DNA of 64,000 bases, from contig OY294068.1 of the NCBI GenBank assembly GCA_958510875.1, positions 174,189,411 to 174,253,410 on the forward strand, read 5' to 3'. Under the pieces are notes generated by a model. The model was not told the DNA's origin. It saw only the letters and a program-made list of their open reading frames with translations, and ran no database searches. A program made the translations under genes and the position numbers. Positions 53,901 to 62,410 of the stretch are shown one piece after another (position 1 is the first letter of the stretch; each line of letters opens with the position of its first letter). This DNA is from Endomychus coccineus. Lineage: Eukaryota > Arthropoda > Insecta > Coleoptera > Endomychidae.

Positions 53901-56900
53901 ACAATCATTATTGGTTATTATGAGAGTAGTAAGATTAGCGCGATTACAATATTTGCATTATATATCAACAAAGTTGGGTTAGTATGTTAGGTTCAGGTTA
54001 GGTTACAAGCAAAGGGAGTACAATAAACAATCACTATTGGTTATTATGAGAGTGTTAAGATTAGCGCGATTACAATGTTTGTATTCTATATTAACAAAGT
54101 TAGGCTAGTAAGTTAGGTTAGGTTGGGTTGAGTTGAGTTAGGTTAGGTTAGGTTACAAACAAAGGGGGTACAATATACAATTATTATTGGTTATTATGAG
54201 AGTGTTAAGATGAGCGCGATTACAATATTTACATCCAATACTAACAAAGTAAAGTTAGGTTAGGTTGAGTTATGTTAAGTTAGCTTAGGTTACAAACAGA
54301 GGAGGTACAATGAACAATCATTAATGGTCATTATGAGAGTGTTAAGATTAGCGCGATTACAATATTTGCATTCTACATCAACAAAGTTAGGTTAGTAGGT
54401 TATGTTAGTTAGAAACAAAGGAAGTACAATGAATAATCATTATTGGTATTCATGAGACTTAAGATTAGCGCGATTACAATATTTGCATGATATATGAACA
54501 AAGTTGGGTTAGTAGGCTAGGTTAGGTTAGGTTAAGTTAGGTTAGGTTAGAAACAAAGGAGGTACAATAAACAATCGTTGTTGGTTATTATGAGAATGTT
54601 AAGATTAGCGCGATTACAATATTTGCATTGAATAAGCAATCATCATTGGTTATTGTGCAAATACTTGCGTAAAGAAGGGTTCATCTAGGCAGCAGGTACT
54701 ACATGCTAATTATCTGAACTGACAGCCAGGTAGGTACATACCTGAGACTCAGTTTACCTAGACCTTAGAAACACCCGGGACTTAATTTACCTACATAGAA
54801 AGGCAATTAATAGATGCCGGACTCAATTTACGTCGACCCATCATTCTATATCTGTAATAAATGAAATAATCAATGAATAAGCTACAAGTTGAATAATAAT
54901 TGAATACACTTTTACAATCTCGATTTTCAGTATCATTCAGTGTTCTGTAAGTGTGATCAATTTTTTCACTAATTCTATTTCTTCATAAAGTCGAATGACA
55001 TGAGTAAAACTTATTCAAAATCTGGAGGCCATGCCTAATCCCCCTCCACCCCCCAACCCTTGCATCCGTCCTAAAGTCTATAATCTTTCCTAAAGCATGG
55101 TACGGTAAAGATTCCCAGAGCTTTGAATTCACAGACGTTTGGCTCATATACCAATGTCCACTCTTGCTCCTGTTCCCCTTTGTTCCATCTTACTCATTTT
55201 GTCTTGAAATTGTTGCCACCTAGAAAATATCACGGTCTATTAGTAATAATTGAAATAGAGAGAACTCAACTATCTTATGGAAGTACTACAAAATGTGTTC
55301 CAACTATCCCAAATGTGTACCATTGCAACAAACCGGCTGATTAATAGCAGCACTAATAGATAAAACTGATGTTCACAGATTAGAAAAGCTTTTCTTCAAT
55401 GCCTCTGAGATAGGGAATTATGTGAGAATTCAATTGGAATTAAGATGGTTCATGTCAAGCTAAGTTTTGCTATAGGAATCTCGAGAATTCTCAACCAAAG
55501 AGCTTGCCCCATTTTACATACAATAATATAAAAACTCGCTATTTATTCTCAACGAATGACTCGAATACTACGTATCCTAAGTGAAACTCAAATCTAGATG
55601 TCCTATTACATAGGATTTGATAAGTTCTTATATTACTGCCGTTACGTTGCCTTCCTTTTCAACTTGACGGTTATTTCCAATTTATCTTTAATTTATTGAT
55701 TTTGCTCCTGTCATGTTCATTCGGGGTTGGATATTCGACGTTTCAGCATGAATGATGTCTTTGTACAAGAAGCTAATACTCATTTTGTTGTTGCATAATA
55801 TTTCTCTACTTCAGGGAAAATAGATCTCTGATTATAAGGATGTAATTCACATGTTGTAGTGCAGCTGCTATTGTGAGTGGAAGTAATATATGTCTTGTAG
55901 ACTTTTGTTTACTTAGAGGAGCGGAAATCTTGCATAGACGTCTCGGGTACCCGTGCGCCCGGGTGTGCAGGATTCTTACCGACTAAAACCCCTACCCCGT
56001 GAGGTTTGTTCTCCTTTTCAGAGGGAGCCCCACTACACTGCGGTCATTCGGGTCCTATTGTGCCCTCACATATTGCTATCTCTTCATCAGTCCGGTGTAT
56101 TCCATGAAATTCAGTAGCTTGATGTAGGGGATGCTTCTGATTTCCTCGGGTGTAGTTTTATTCAAGGTATGTCCGACGACCGGACCGCGTATGCCGTGCC
56201 CTAACACAGCACATGCATGGGTACCTCTTCTTCCACGCCGCAACCCCTGCACTTTTTTATCCAGTGATAAAGGTTCGACCTCAATAATCTTTACCTACCT
56301 ATCGATAAGTAAATTTATAGTTGAAGTTATGTATTTTAATTGTAATAACGCTGAAACCCGAGTAACGGAAGTTACAAATATCAACATTTTACAATGAGTA
56401 TAAAAATTCATATCAAATAGTAAAGGGTAAAACTATACGATTTTTTATAGAATAAGAAATTTATGTTTAATATACGTGTACAAAAGAGCTATTTTCTGAT
56501 CCACCCCTACCACTTTTTTACTTGATGTCGAAATATCAGTTCCGAAACTACAAATATGGAGTAGTTGTGCTTAGAAAACACATTCAACTGATTCATTGGT
56601 TATAAAAACTGTTGAGTTCATCAAACTGTATAACGATATTCTGTAGTTATTACTGTAGTAAATATAAAATCAAACTTGCCAGAATGTCAGCCATCCCTTC
56701 TCGGGTTTTGAATAACAGGGTTACTGGTGGCCTAATAACTGTGATTTGCAGATCATCATAAATAAGCGTGTGGCAGTGAGTCGTTTTGGAATCATGCATT
56801 GTATTTCATCAAGCTTGTGTTTCTGGGTGTGGACCATATTCCGAGAAACAATTGAATCCCTCTCTAATCACGGTTACGACAACGATAAATTGGAAGATGC

Positions 56901-59900
56901 TAATAGGAAGAAAACACCGGAAGTTTCATTTCTCTCCGGGGATTCTCAACCACTTGCTTTGCCTTTGACATCCTACAACAAAAGAGGAGCGAAACTTTTA
57001 ACAGCATATCTTAATACTACTGTGAGACATTTTAGACAACTTTGCGAAGGTGATCAAGGGGTAGGAGTCGTTTATCAAAACTACTCTCCTTACCTGTACC
57101 CGTTCAGCGTTGAATACAGCATTCTTGTAGGTGAGATACTTCAAGATATTAGAAATAAGCGTTATTATCGATTAAACATGAAAACACTGGTAAACGAAAG
57201 GTTATTCCGTCGTATTGTCGCAGCCGCCTGAGAATATACGTATGTACGTGGTGTTTGTGTCTTGAATGCGGAATTAAAATGAGTAGATATTATTCAATAT
57301 ATAAACTGTGGAAACATCCATATTTCAAGTGTAACAATGTGAACATTGATCAATTTCACGAACTGTGCAAGAAGAAGAAGCCAAAAAGATCGAGTAAAAA
57401 AGCGGCTGAATCGATTTTGACGCTATTTTTCAATCGAGAATTCATTTTAGAAGAATGCTAGCAGTTTGTTTTTTGTTTAAATGGATGTTAGCATTACAGA
57501 GAAAAATACATATTTCTTAATGCATTTTCAGAAGCTTAAATCAATGTTATTAAAAAGTGGCAAAATATAGCCGAAATAGGCCAGAATTTCTTATTCGGGT
57601 GGTTTTGCGGTCGATGATCGAGAAGGGGGCCAGGGCATTCTGGTGTCCCCGTTGTCTCCAGGAAATTCGTGAAAATATCATCCGCAATGGAGTGAGACTG
57701 TGTTAGGGAGGTTCTCTCGAGGTTGCCGGTCATGACCATGACCCTCAATAGTCACCTGATACCCTGATGACCTAGGTCTCCAGGGATTCCAGTGCATTCA
57801 AAAAGCATTTTCCCTTGTAGAAATGCTAAAATGCATGTAGACAAAAAACAAACTGGTACTTTTTTTTTAATGACTTCTAGAATCGATTAAAAAACAGCGT
57901 CAAAATTGGTTCAGCAGCTGTTTTGTTTTTTACTTTGGCCTTTTTTCGACTTCATTTCCTTTACCATAGGGTCGGTTAAATTATGACGAAGTTGCACAAT
58001 TTGATGCTTAACGAAATATTGTATTGGGATATACAAAATGTCAAATATTCTCGAAGATATTCGGAAAAAAACGAAAAAATCATTATTATTTTCTCCTGAC
58101 GTTATTGGAAAACATAATTCAAATGCGATGTTCCGTATTTCAGAAATCATCAACTTTCTTAAATACGGACCTGAATTTTTCATTTTATTTTTAGTTACTC
58201 TTGGGGTCTCTGAAAGCTATGGCCCATCATAACTTTTTATTTTTATCAAAAATAATATTTCCTTTAGTTTTTAAATATATTGTTAGTTGTATAACCAATT
58301 ATTATTTAATACTATGATTTCTTTGATTCGGTCAAAGATAGGTAACTAAATCTAAAATGCTGATGACAATCTGTACATAAAATAACTATAACTAACTGGT
58401 TAAGAACAATTAACATCTTAAGGAGCAAACCAAACACTTAAGCAAATAATCGAATAATCCCCTTGCACTTCTATGCATTTTCGCATACGTCTTCGCAGAT
58501 TATCCGTAATCTACAAAGCACAGATTCGACCTGTCCTTGAGTGCTATTCACATGTTTGGAGTTCAGTGCCCAAACATACACTGGAGCTCTTGGATTGTAT
58601 CCAGAAGAGAGCTATTCGTTTGATTGATGATTTTACACCTCTCTAGAACATCGGAGAAAGTTGGGACATCTCCCCAAGACGGGATTTAGGGAAGGGCAAC
58701 CGGGGCTACAGCCCCGGGACCTCCACAAAAGAGGGGCCCCCACAATAGACTTCGGAAAAAAAAATCTTTCAAATTCCGACTAGTAAACACTAGTAAACAA
58801 CTTTTCCTTTGATATTTTTTTTCGCTGTTTTACCTTTACCTTTACCTTTGTACAAACATGATAATATTGTTCGTAAATATCATTGAAATCATTCGTGGAA
58901 TCCAAAAGAAACGATTTTGATAAATACGAGGAAGCAGCCAAAAAAATATCTCAGACTGACCAATACGTACAATCGCGTACCAGAACGAGAACGAGAAATG
59001 TGAGGTTGAATCCGCTCGATTACGGGAAAGTACAAGACGCAAATCTGTCACCGAAGTTCCTCTTACTGAAAGATTGCATGTCTATGAAGCTGTACGTTCG
59101 AGATTTGAATTTCTTAATCACATCGAGAAGATGGATGCTGAAAATTTGCATGCTGCAGCAGAGGCATTAGTGAAAGTTTATAAGGATGATTTAGAACCTA
59201 GTCTTGGTAATGAGTTGATTCAATTTGTGTCTTTGATCGACTCATACAGAAAGGACTTCGGAAAAGACCAATCTCCAGAACTATTTTATTACCAAATTCT
59301 CGAAGATAAAAATTTCATAGCTACATTCCCAAACCTTGAAATTGCATTGAAAATGTATTCGGTTTTGATGGTATCAAATTGCACTGAAGAGCGCTGATTT
59401 TCAAAAATGAAAATTATAAAAAATAGGCTTTGAACGACGATGGGACAAAACCGTTTATCAAAGCTTTCTCTCCTGAGCATTGAAAGTGACTTACTTCGGG
59501 AACTGGATTTCGGTGAAATCATCAACGATTTTCCGGCGAAAAAAGCTCGGAAGGTTCCGTTCGTTAAAGCTAAAATTTAATTTCAGATAATTCTTGTTTC
59601 CGATTATATGTTTGTTAAATACTAAAAGAGTTTACTTGGTTTCACAATAAATTATTTATTGAAAAACTCGACTGAAAAAATTGTTCATTTTATTTGGAAA
59701 ATGATTTGGGGCCTCCACTCCTTTGTTGCCCCACCGCCTCAAGACCTCTAAATTTGGCCCTGGATCTCACCCTTTTCTATAGATATTTTCATGGTCGGTG
59801 TTGATCTAGAAATCTTGTCTGTTGTTCCACCACCAGATATTCCAGATAGGAGAACTGAACGAGCTCAAACTAGTCACCACTTCACTGTCAAACTCGAGAC

Positions 59901-61443
59901 CTGCCGAACTTCTTCCTACCAGACTTCATTTTTTTATCGAATAGCGAAGCTGTGGAACTCTTTACCTAGTGAGGTCTTTCCCTATGCCTGTTAGCTCCAA
60001 CCTTCAAGGGAAAGACTCATCTCGCTAAGTTCCACTGCTGGCTCACACAATGTTCTTCGAACATTATAGGTTTCCCTCTCGTGTAGCCAAAGTATACAAA
60101 AAATTTAAAAAGCACAGATTCGACCTGTCCTGGAGTACTATTCACATGTTTGGAGTTCGGCTCCCAAACATACGCTGAAGCTCTTAGATTCTATCCAGAA
60201 GAGAGTTATTCTTTTGAATGTTGTCACACTTGACCTCTCTAGAACATCGTAGACAGATGGAACATCTCTCCCTTTCTATAGATATTTCCACGGTCGGTGT
60301 TCATCAGAAATCTCATCTGTTATTCCACAACGAGAGATTCCAGATAGGCGGACTAGACGAGCTCAAACTAGTCACCCCTGCACTGTCAAGCTCCAGACCT
60401 GCCGATATTCTTCCCACCAGACTTCATTTTTTTTATCGAACAGCGAAGTTGTAGAAGTCATTACCTAGTGAGGTCTTTCCATAGGCCTGTAACCTCCAAG
60501 CCTCCGAGAAAAATATGAATGCCTATCTCCATTCCCTACATTCCACTGCTGGCTCAAATGATGTTATAGGTTTCCCTCTCGTGTAGTCAAAGATAAAAAA
60601 AAAACGCCCGCTGGACTACTCCTCCTGCTCGTAGAGTTGTTATTTCTGACTATATTGGAACAAATGATTTTTTTAAATACTCATAAAAAATAATCCAACG
60701 GGGACAAATCGGAACTTCTGTCAGTCCCGCGCACCACTTCTTGTAAAATTTAAGCCTTCTTTGATTGTCTCCTAGTCTTAATTCTTGGCTGACATGTACT
60801 TTATAGGGATGATACATACGTCTTTTGAGAATCTTCTGAATTCGTGATTTAGGAGTATATAGTTCCAAAGTAAATTTTGTGGAACCGTAAGAATTTTACT
60901 TAACCCTTGACAAAACATTTTGGTGACACATTTTATAAATCACAGTTTGTTCCCTAAGCTACGTGCTAATACTAAGAATTAAAACAGTTTTACAATCATA
61001 TTTCAGATTCCTTATCAAAAGTGATATGTTTGTATTTCTATTTCATGGACTTTTATTGTATTTGGTATTGAATTCTATATTTTGAATACCCATCAGGAGC
61101 ATTTAAAACAGCGAGCTTTTCTTTGCCTTTCCAACCATGCTGTTGGATAACAATATTATAAAAGACCGTTGTATGTTGAACAATGAATGTATTTTAACAT
61201 AGTTATTGTTCTTGTTTCAGTGGGAGTATTGTTTGTTATATGGCAAAGCATCGGCAGATGTAGAGAGGAAATATCAGAATCGAGACAATGTGACACCTCT
61301 CCGGGAAATGGTGATAATCTAGAAAGCAACATCGTTATTCATGCGGATTGTCATTCTGCGAATAAGGGGCTCTTCGGTGGAATAGTCGTCATAGTCATAA
61401 CGATAGTGAGCATTATATTGTTCTTCATTGCTATCAATGACAT
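38746..61443 (+). CDS. Otop: Otopetrin proton channel, seven exons, 3' incomplete
   Basis: Exons are 38,770-38,971 (or from an in-frame ATG at 38,746), 43,146-43,374, 48,388-48,496, 48,550-48,796, 51,387-51,562, 56,752-57,130 and 61,221-61,443. All six junctions are phase compatible (1, 2, 0, 1, 0, 1), giving about 521 codons. The protein has an N-terminal cytosolic part (about 1-144) and then membrane segments. Otopetrin signatures are HSTNFYLKIGAAGFCLGHLI, VSRFGIMHCISSSLCFW, SPYLYPFSVEYSILV and GLFGGIVVIVITIVS. Otopetrins are 12-helix dimeric proton channels; the last helices must lie beyond 61,443, because the last exon ends in phase 2 at a gtaagt. Introns are large and transposon-filled. 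Confidence 0.9.
39485..40396. mobile_element. Palindromic (foldback) element, arms of about 430 bp
   Basis: The left arm from TAAATTCTCTCG at 39,485 and the right arm ending CGAGAGAGTTTA at 40,396 are diverged reverse complements. They share CACCGATT, CATTCGATTCGTAATCACC, GGAAAATGCATAAAAATG, CATTCAATTGAACGGCAGAA, GCGAGGTTTGA and the CAATATGTTCGT block in mirrored order. The centre is near 39,930. No ORF. TSD not clear. Confidence 0.75.
40468..41344. mobile_element. Palindromic element with TA flanks and sub-repeated arms
   Basis: Ends GTCCAGGCT(G/A)TGAA are inverted and flanked by TA (40,466-40,467; 41,345-41,346). The arms are long. Each contains two tandem units of about 150 bp built on GGCATTTCGA(A/G)TGCACC, TTTTTTGGGTCGCTGAA and CATCGTAGGGGTGG. 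So four related units are arranged 2+2 head to head around a centre near 40,940. No coding. Confidence 0.8.
41400..42105 (+). pseudogene. Tc1/mariner-superfamily transposase, decayed
   Basis: In changing frames it reads FGFNVWCALLGNKVLAYQIF, LNAERYSELLQNKPENAL, RIRVYFQQDGALAH (second catalytic Asp), LNNKFHQKWIGNHVAWPPGS, PDLSTLDYF (third catalytic Asp in SPDL-LD-F). The N-terminal third is degraded and stops are frequent. Related in type to the relics at 2.1 kb and 52 kb. Confidence 0.75.
43146..43374 (+). CDS. Otop: Otop exon 2
   Basis: After ttatattttag it reads DKFNINRDAGKSSTGKHDIY through LEMNSLSYTTTLRRSDLN to SLEEKNRIFR, a hydrophilic pre-TM1 region. It ends AG/gtaaaa, phase 2. Entry and exit phases match exons 1 and 3. 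Confidence 0.8.
43700..43735 (-). ncRNA. Hammerhead-like hairpin, minus strand
   Basis: On the - strand it reads CTGAAGA, TGGGGTAATAACCCT, GAAATTCGAGTAACGG. CUGANGA and GAAA flank a GGG/CCC stem, but a U mismatch sits at the base. Part of the same unit (CCGAGTAACGGAAGTTAC) recurs at 56,354-56,375. Confidence 0.35.
44373..44715. repeat. Inverted repeat with a third direct copy
   Basis: The arms 44,373-44,487 and 44,519-44,625 share, in inverted order, ATATGAAGAAACAATAATAA, TAGCCAATTAGTAAAAT, ATGTACATTCTCTGATCGAT and the CCTAG block. The spacer is TCGACTCACCCGTCAAATAA plus about 15 bp. A partial third copy of arm plus spacer follows at 44,660-44,720. Confidence 0.8.
45256..45345 (+). repeat. 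Hammerhead-bearing repeat, copy at 45.3 kb
   Basis: ACTCTGATATTGGTTACTCG, GTAGCTGAAAGTTCCTCAA and GAATAAGGATGT match the 13.5 and 35.3 kb copies. CTGATGA is mutated to CTGATAT, GAAA is kept. Confidence 0.6.
45880..47985 (+). pseudogene. CR1/Jockey-like LINE ORF2, 5'-truncated, frameshifted
   Basis: From the end of the endonuclease (NILPWFDSSVFDKIK) it proceeds through WKILEKLVDTKFQEFPKY, DNFNEYFVNSIAKI, LNEIFNAKILDSIF, INTLLDKSKIPDF and VSTIVPIAKI to RT motifs. These are SNHSSFRKKHSCGAALE, LMAILMNLERAFQTING (motif A, Asp replaced by Asn), LLGPLLFISYLNDI (motif B) and QLFADDTLLAC (motif C, catalytic FADD intact, about 47,170). It then reads IYRSILLPHFDFYATLLYQF-like text, RNKGMRIILSCNRDSF, LNTLQWLSVTKRLF and a C-terminus ending at TAG 47,977. 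The most complete LINE in the window. Confidence 0.85.
48388..48496 (+). CDS. Otop: Otop exon 3 (first transmembrane helix)
   Basis: After ttttttccag it reads DYLSRILSCVYALFIVTLGL, VVYVSDVIVGTSAIAE. One hydrophobic helix, TM1 of otopetrins. The donor gtaata at 48,497 is weak. Phase 0. Confidence 0.85.
48550..48796 (+). CDS. Otop: Otop exon 4 (TM2 and linker)
   Basis: A 53-bp intron precedes it. It reads TFSLYLVLIALLFILYLITD (TM2), a basic linker, then HYCLSKQRHSTNFYLKIGAA, where the H-S-NFYL-GA-G signature opens TM3. It ends G/gtaagt, phase 1. Confidence 0.9.
49010..49395. repeat. Two-copy direct repeat, spacing about 270 bp
   Basis: Copies near 49,025 and 49,296 share TCTTTTTTCGC(G/C)CCAAAA, TTACTTTTGAAG / TAACTTTTGAAG, GGAATTTTTTCACTATTTT and GTTTTCAGC at equal offsets. 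Confidence 0.75.
49540..50640. repeat. GC-rich block with three tandem units of about 315 bp
   Basis: The core CGTGAATC(A/C)(A/G)TT recurs at 49,791, 50,110 and 50,423 (periods 319 and 313). Each is followed by (A/C)TCTGGGATAAGAAG / CTGGGATGAGAAG, a G-rich CCGTGG / CACCGG segment, a GTAAA-ATGTGGTGCA block and TTTTTCGCCCC. Base composition is sharply GC-richer than anything around it. No RNA or protein family was recognised. The single-unit open frame at 49,720-49,989 (-) is not shared intact by the other units. Confidence 0.75.
51387..51562 (+). CDS. Otop: Otop exon 5 (TM3-TM4)
   Basis: It continues FCLGHLIHSGLLLGYQIVFL, then CGTIATLILDFVYPIYSFLL and YFIFKYSN, ending at gtaagt (51,563) in phase 0. 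In vertebrate and fly otopetrins the equivalent reads FG-GS-IYSGL...QMYFIF. Confidence 0.9.
52022..53460 (-). mobile_element. Mariner-like element with about 36-bp terminal inverted repeats
   Basis: The left end ACTGGGTTCCTCATAATAGA (52,022) and the right end on the other strand ACTGGGTTCCCCATAATAGA (53,460) are inverted repeats, continuing CTACCCATTTTA. Internal sub-terminal repeats (AACAAACTTCTC) also mirror each other. It encodes a nearly full-length transposase relic. A TA is present only on the left flank. Confidence 0.85.
52164..53207 (-). pseudogene. IS630/Tc1/mariner-type transposase, near full length, few disruptions
   Basis: The N-terminal helix-turn-helix MDYSVQQRVFCIETYIRS ... 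RKTVKLWVRHWRDNGSVQ and GRRRTVRTPENIERVR run from 53,207. After a frameshift come KFHPYEYQMAQHL-like text and a deletion, then LLMTDEANYYLNGMVNKQNF (first Asp), NENPREIFT, VVVWCGLGSFGIIGPYFF, LLFQQDGAIAHTARNSMRVL (second Asp) and WPSRSPDLTAHDFFLW (third Asp). About 36 residues, counting one internal stop, separate the last two Asp. The end is HLEDVIFKS, TAA. Only two stops and one or two frame changes were seen, so it is relatively young. Confidence 0.85.
53505..53640 (-). mobile_element. Penelope-like terminal-repeat fragment
   Basis: AATAATGATTCTTGAC, ATCGGGAAATA, ATGCATATTATTTTAGTCTT and TACGTAAGTTTTGGTC match the outer end of the left repeat of the element at 17,821-17,920 in the same orientation. 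The hairpin core is lost. Confidence 0.65.
53650..54845. repeat. TTAGG-containing minisatellite, eight units, bounded by inverted motifs
   Basis: AGATTAGCGCGATTACAAT recurs at 53,713, 53,800, 53,932, 54,058, 54,208, 54,345, 54,472 and 54,602 (spacings 87-150, mostly about 130 bp). Units also contain GGTACAATAAACAATCATTA, TTGGTTATTATGAGAGTG and a 15-30-bp tract of GTTAGGTTAGGTTA. On the left lies GTAAATTGAGTCCCGGGT (53,657); on the right the inverse ACCCGGGACTTAATTTAC (54,774). Further ACTCA(G/A)TTTAC motifs follow the latter. Confidence 0.85.
54900..55020. repeat. Segment shared with 15.54-15.65 kb
   Basis: CAATCTCGATTTTCAGTATC, CATTCAGTGTTCTGT, CACTAATTCTATTTC and AAGTCGAATGA parallel 15,547-15,640. 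Part of the hammerhead-bearing repeat family. Confidence 0.65.
55910..56275 (-). pseudogene. LINE ORF2 C-terminus, second copy
   Basis: It is collinear with 31,180-31,520: GTGCAGGGGTTGCGGC..., the ACGCGGTCCGGTCG block, CTACACCCGAGGAAATCAGA, CCCTACATCAAGCTACTG. The encoded EEE-P-HALC knuckle and TPEEIRSIPYIKLL-type tail are degraded. Confidence 0.65.
56752..57130 (+). CDS. Otop: Otop exon 6 (TM5-TM6 region)
   Basis: After gatttgcag it reads IIINKRVAVSRFGIMHCISS, SLCFWVWTIFRETIESL, a long hydrophilic loop and SPYLYPFSVEYSILV at the end. RFG-MH-I and SP-L-P-EYS are family-diagnostic. It ends at gtgaga, phase 1. The open frame past 57,130 is intron. Confidence 0.92.
57255..57461 (+). CDS. Unassigned open frame, faint BEN-like end
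   Basis: It reads FKCNNVNIDQFHELCKKKKP, KRSSKKAAESILTLFFNREF, ILEEC. The lysine-rich stretch followed by an A-ESIL-LFF-R-L-EEC helix is vaguely like the start of a BEN domain. It has no partner exon and lies in an Otop intron. It could be transposon debris. Confidence 0.2.
   Translation: MCLECGIKMSRYYSIYKLWKHPYFKCNNVNIDQFHELCKKKKPKRSSKKAAESILTLFFNREFILEEC
58673..59762 (+). mobile_element. hAT element nested in the LINE
   Basis: The right end, on the other strand, reads CAGGGCCAAATTTAGAGGTC. The left end is CGGGATTTAGGGAAGGGC after a few changed bases. Both are followed inward by GGGGC(C)-rich sub-termini. Flanks ACATCTCC and GATCTCAC are a degraded 8-bp duplication. The interior encodes a hAT transposase C-terminal half. 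Confidence 0.7.
58880..59580 (+). pseudogene. hAT transposase C-terminal part, frameshifted
   Basis: It reads VESKRNDFDKYEEAAKKISQ, then RTRTRNVRLNPLDYG. After a frame change come RLHVYEAVRSRFEFLNHIEK, LVKVYKDDLEPSLGNELIQF and FPNLEIALKMYSVLMVSNCT, EER. Then, past a stop, FSKMKIIKNRL and TMGQNRLSKLSLLSIESDLL, RELDF. The last part is hATC (normally ERSFSKLK...RSTM-Q-RLS-L). The element is distinct from the 13.6-kb hAT family. Confidence 0.8.
60105..60600 (+). pseudogene. LINE ORF2 C-terminal fragment with A-rich 3' end
   Basis: AGCACAGATTCGACCTGTCC opens it, exactly as at 58,516. It encodes SLEHRRQMEHLSLSIDIS, LLFHNERFQIGGLDELKL, TPALSSSRPADILPT and FYRTAKL. The 3' end GGTTTCCCTCTCGTGTAGTC precedes an A run at 60,595. 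It lies head to tail behind the previous LINE copy. Confidence 0.75.
61221..61443 (+). CDS. Otop: Otop exon 7
   Basis: After cttgtttcag it reads VGVLFVIWQSIGRC, a hydrophilic linker with HADCHSANKGLFGGIVVIVI and TIVSIILFFIAIND. The C-A-GLF motif and following helix are the start of the second otopetrin half. It ends AT/gtaagt, phase 2, so at least one more exon follows outside the window. Confidence 0.9.
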
Positions 61444-62190
61444 GTAAGTTTACAACATTAATGATTATTTCTCTTGAGCGTTTGTTTCGTATACAGTGCG
61501 TTTCAGGAAGACGGATATAGAGTAATTCCACGCCAGATCAGACAGGTCGTTCACCATGACATCATGGATTTTGCTGCAATTTTGTACACGACTCTAGTAG
61601 ACAAAATATGATATTTTCCAAATTTTGTGCGTTGAATATGTTAATCAAATGGTTAAATTAACAAATCTGTCATGAAATTGTGTTGGGTCGCGGGTGGTTG
61701 AGAATCAATTTTTTGCACTTTTGATAAAGATTCTAACTTTGAAGAATATCGGATTTAAAAAGCTTATATCGAATCGTATTCACAATTATACGTGTGTCGA
61801 ACAAGGAAAAACATTAGGACTTGATATAGCAAAAATTTTGCCCATATAAAGGAATACTAGAACAAAGATAATATTCGTTTACCATTCTGCAAGTCACTAA
61901 ACGTCCCAAATTTTCAAGCGTTCGAAATTACCGATTTACATTCGTAATCTTCTATTCAAAATATTTAAAACTGTAATTCGAAATTATTTGGTAAAGAATG
62001 TATTATATAAAATAGATGACTCTTTTAAATAGGTAAGTAAGTTTATTATGTTAAAATCATACATTATTATAAATATACAAATATTCACATAAATGTATAG
62101 AGTTCGAGTAGTTGATCTCCCACTCTTTCAGAAAAAAAATTGTGTGGCACTCGGGGACTACCGTGTTAAAGCTATTGCATAGCACTACGC
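61444..62190. other. Otop downstream intron, no recognised element
   Basis: AT-rich sequence. No next Otop exon was found: no phase-1-nucleotide entry after an ag gives an otopetrin-like frame. Confidence 0.5.
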
Positions 62191-62194
62191 CACT

Positions 62195-62410
62195 AGAAAA
62201 AGTTGGGCAGAAAAACATCCACTACCCCTTCAAAATCTTCACGAATTATGAGTAAAGAAGATTATCATCTTGATCTCTATGAAGAGTATTCTGTGACAAG
62301 CATCGATAACTCTACTACCCGTAGTAGAGTTATCTATGGTGACAAGTGTCAGTTGACTTGTAAACACAATTTTATACGAAAGTTTTAACGATCAGATCTT
62401 GATAGCGCTT
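62195..62410. repeat. Composite of segments shared with 37.7 kb and the P-type element
   Basis: AACATCCACTACCCCTTCAA at 62,213 matches 37,705. GTGTCAGTTGACTTGTAAACAC at 62,346 resembles 3363-3385 within the P-type element. A 10-bp-armed perfect hairpin AACTCTACTA/TAGTAGAGTT sits at 62,308-62,331. Confidence 0.5.

Larger units (their letters stand above)
51563..56751. other. Otop intron 5
   Basis: A 5.2-kb intron with a TIR-bounded mariner-like element, Penelope-like end, TTAGG-containing minisatellite and LINE tail. The remaining 55,020-55,905 has no recognised element. Confidence 0.6.
58480..60105 (+). mobile_element. LINE 3' fragment interrupted by a hAT element
   Basis: LINE coding at 58,490-58,672 (C-terminal RT region) breaks off at GGACATCTCC and resumes at 59,763 with GATCTCACCCTTTTCTATAG. 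The intact related copy at 60,105-60,600 reads CATCTCTCCCTTTCTATAG across this point. The 3' part ends with AAGTATACAAAAAATTTAAA near 60,105. Confidence 0.8.
57131..61220. other. Otop intron 6
   Basis: A 4.1-kb intron. 57,131-58,480 contains only an unassigned open frame (57,255-57,461) and AT-rich sequence. 58,480-60,600 is LINE and hAT sequence. 60,600-61,220 has nothing recognised apart from a - strand open frame at 60,650-60,868. Confidence 0.6.

Noticed and set aside
53840..54545. Telomere end
   Set aside because: TTAGG tracts are short, degenerate and embedded in a larger unit, and they lie inside an intron of Otop.
53713..54620. Array of regularly spaced repeats as a CRISPR
   Set aside because: Units are about 130 bp with internal TTAGG tracts, the spacers are themselves repeated, and the host is a eukaryote.
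56746..57231. Single 161-codon frame as one gene
   Set aside because: Only 56,752-57,130 is coding (Otop exon 6). The remainder after the gtgaga donor is intron read-through.
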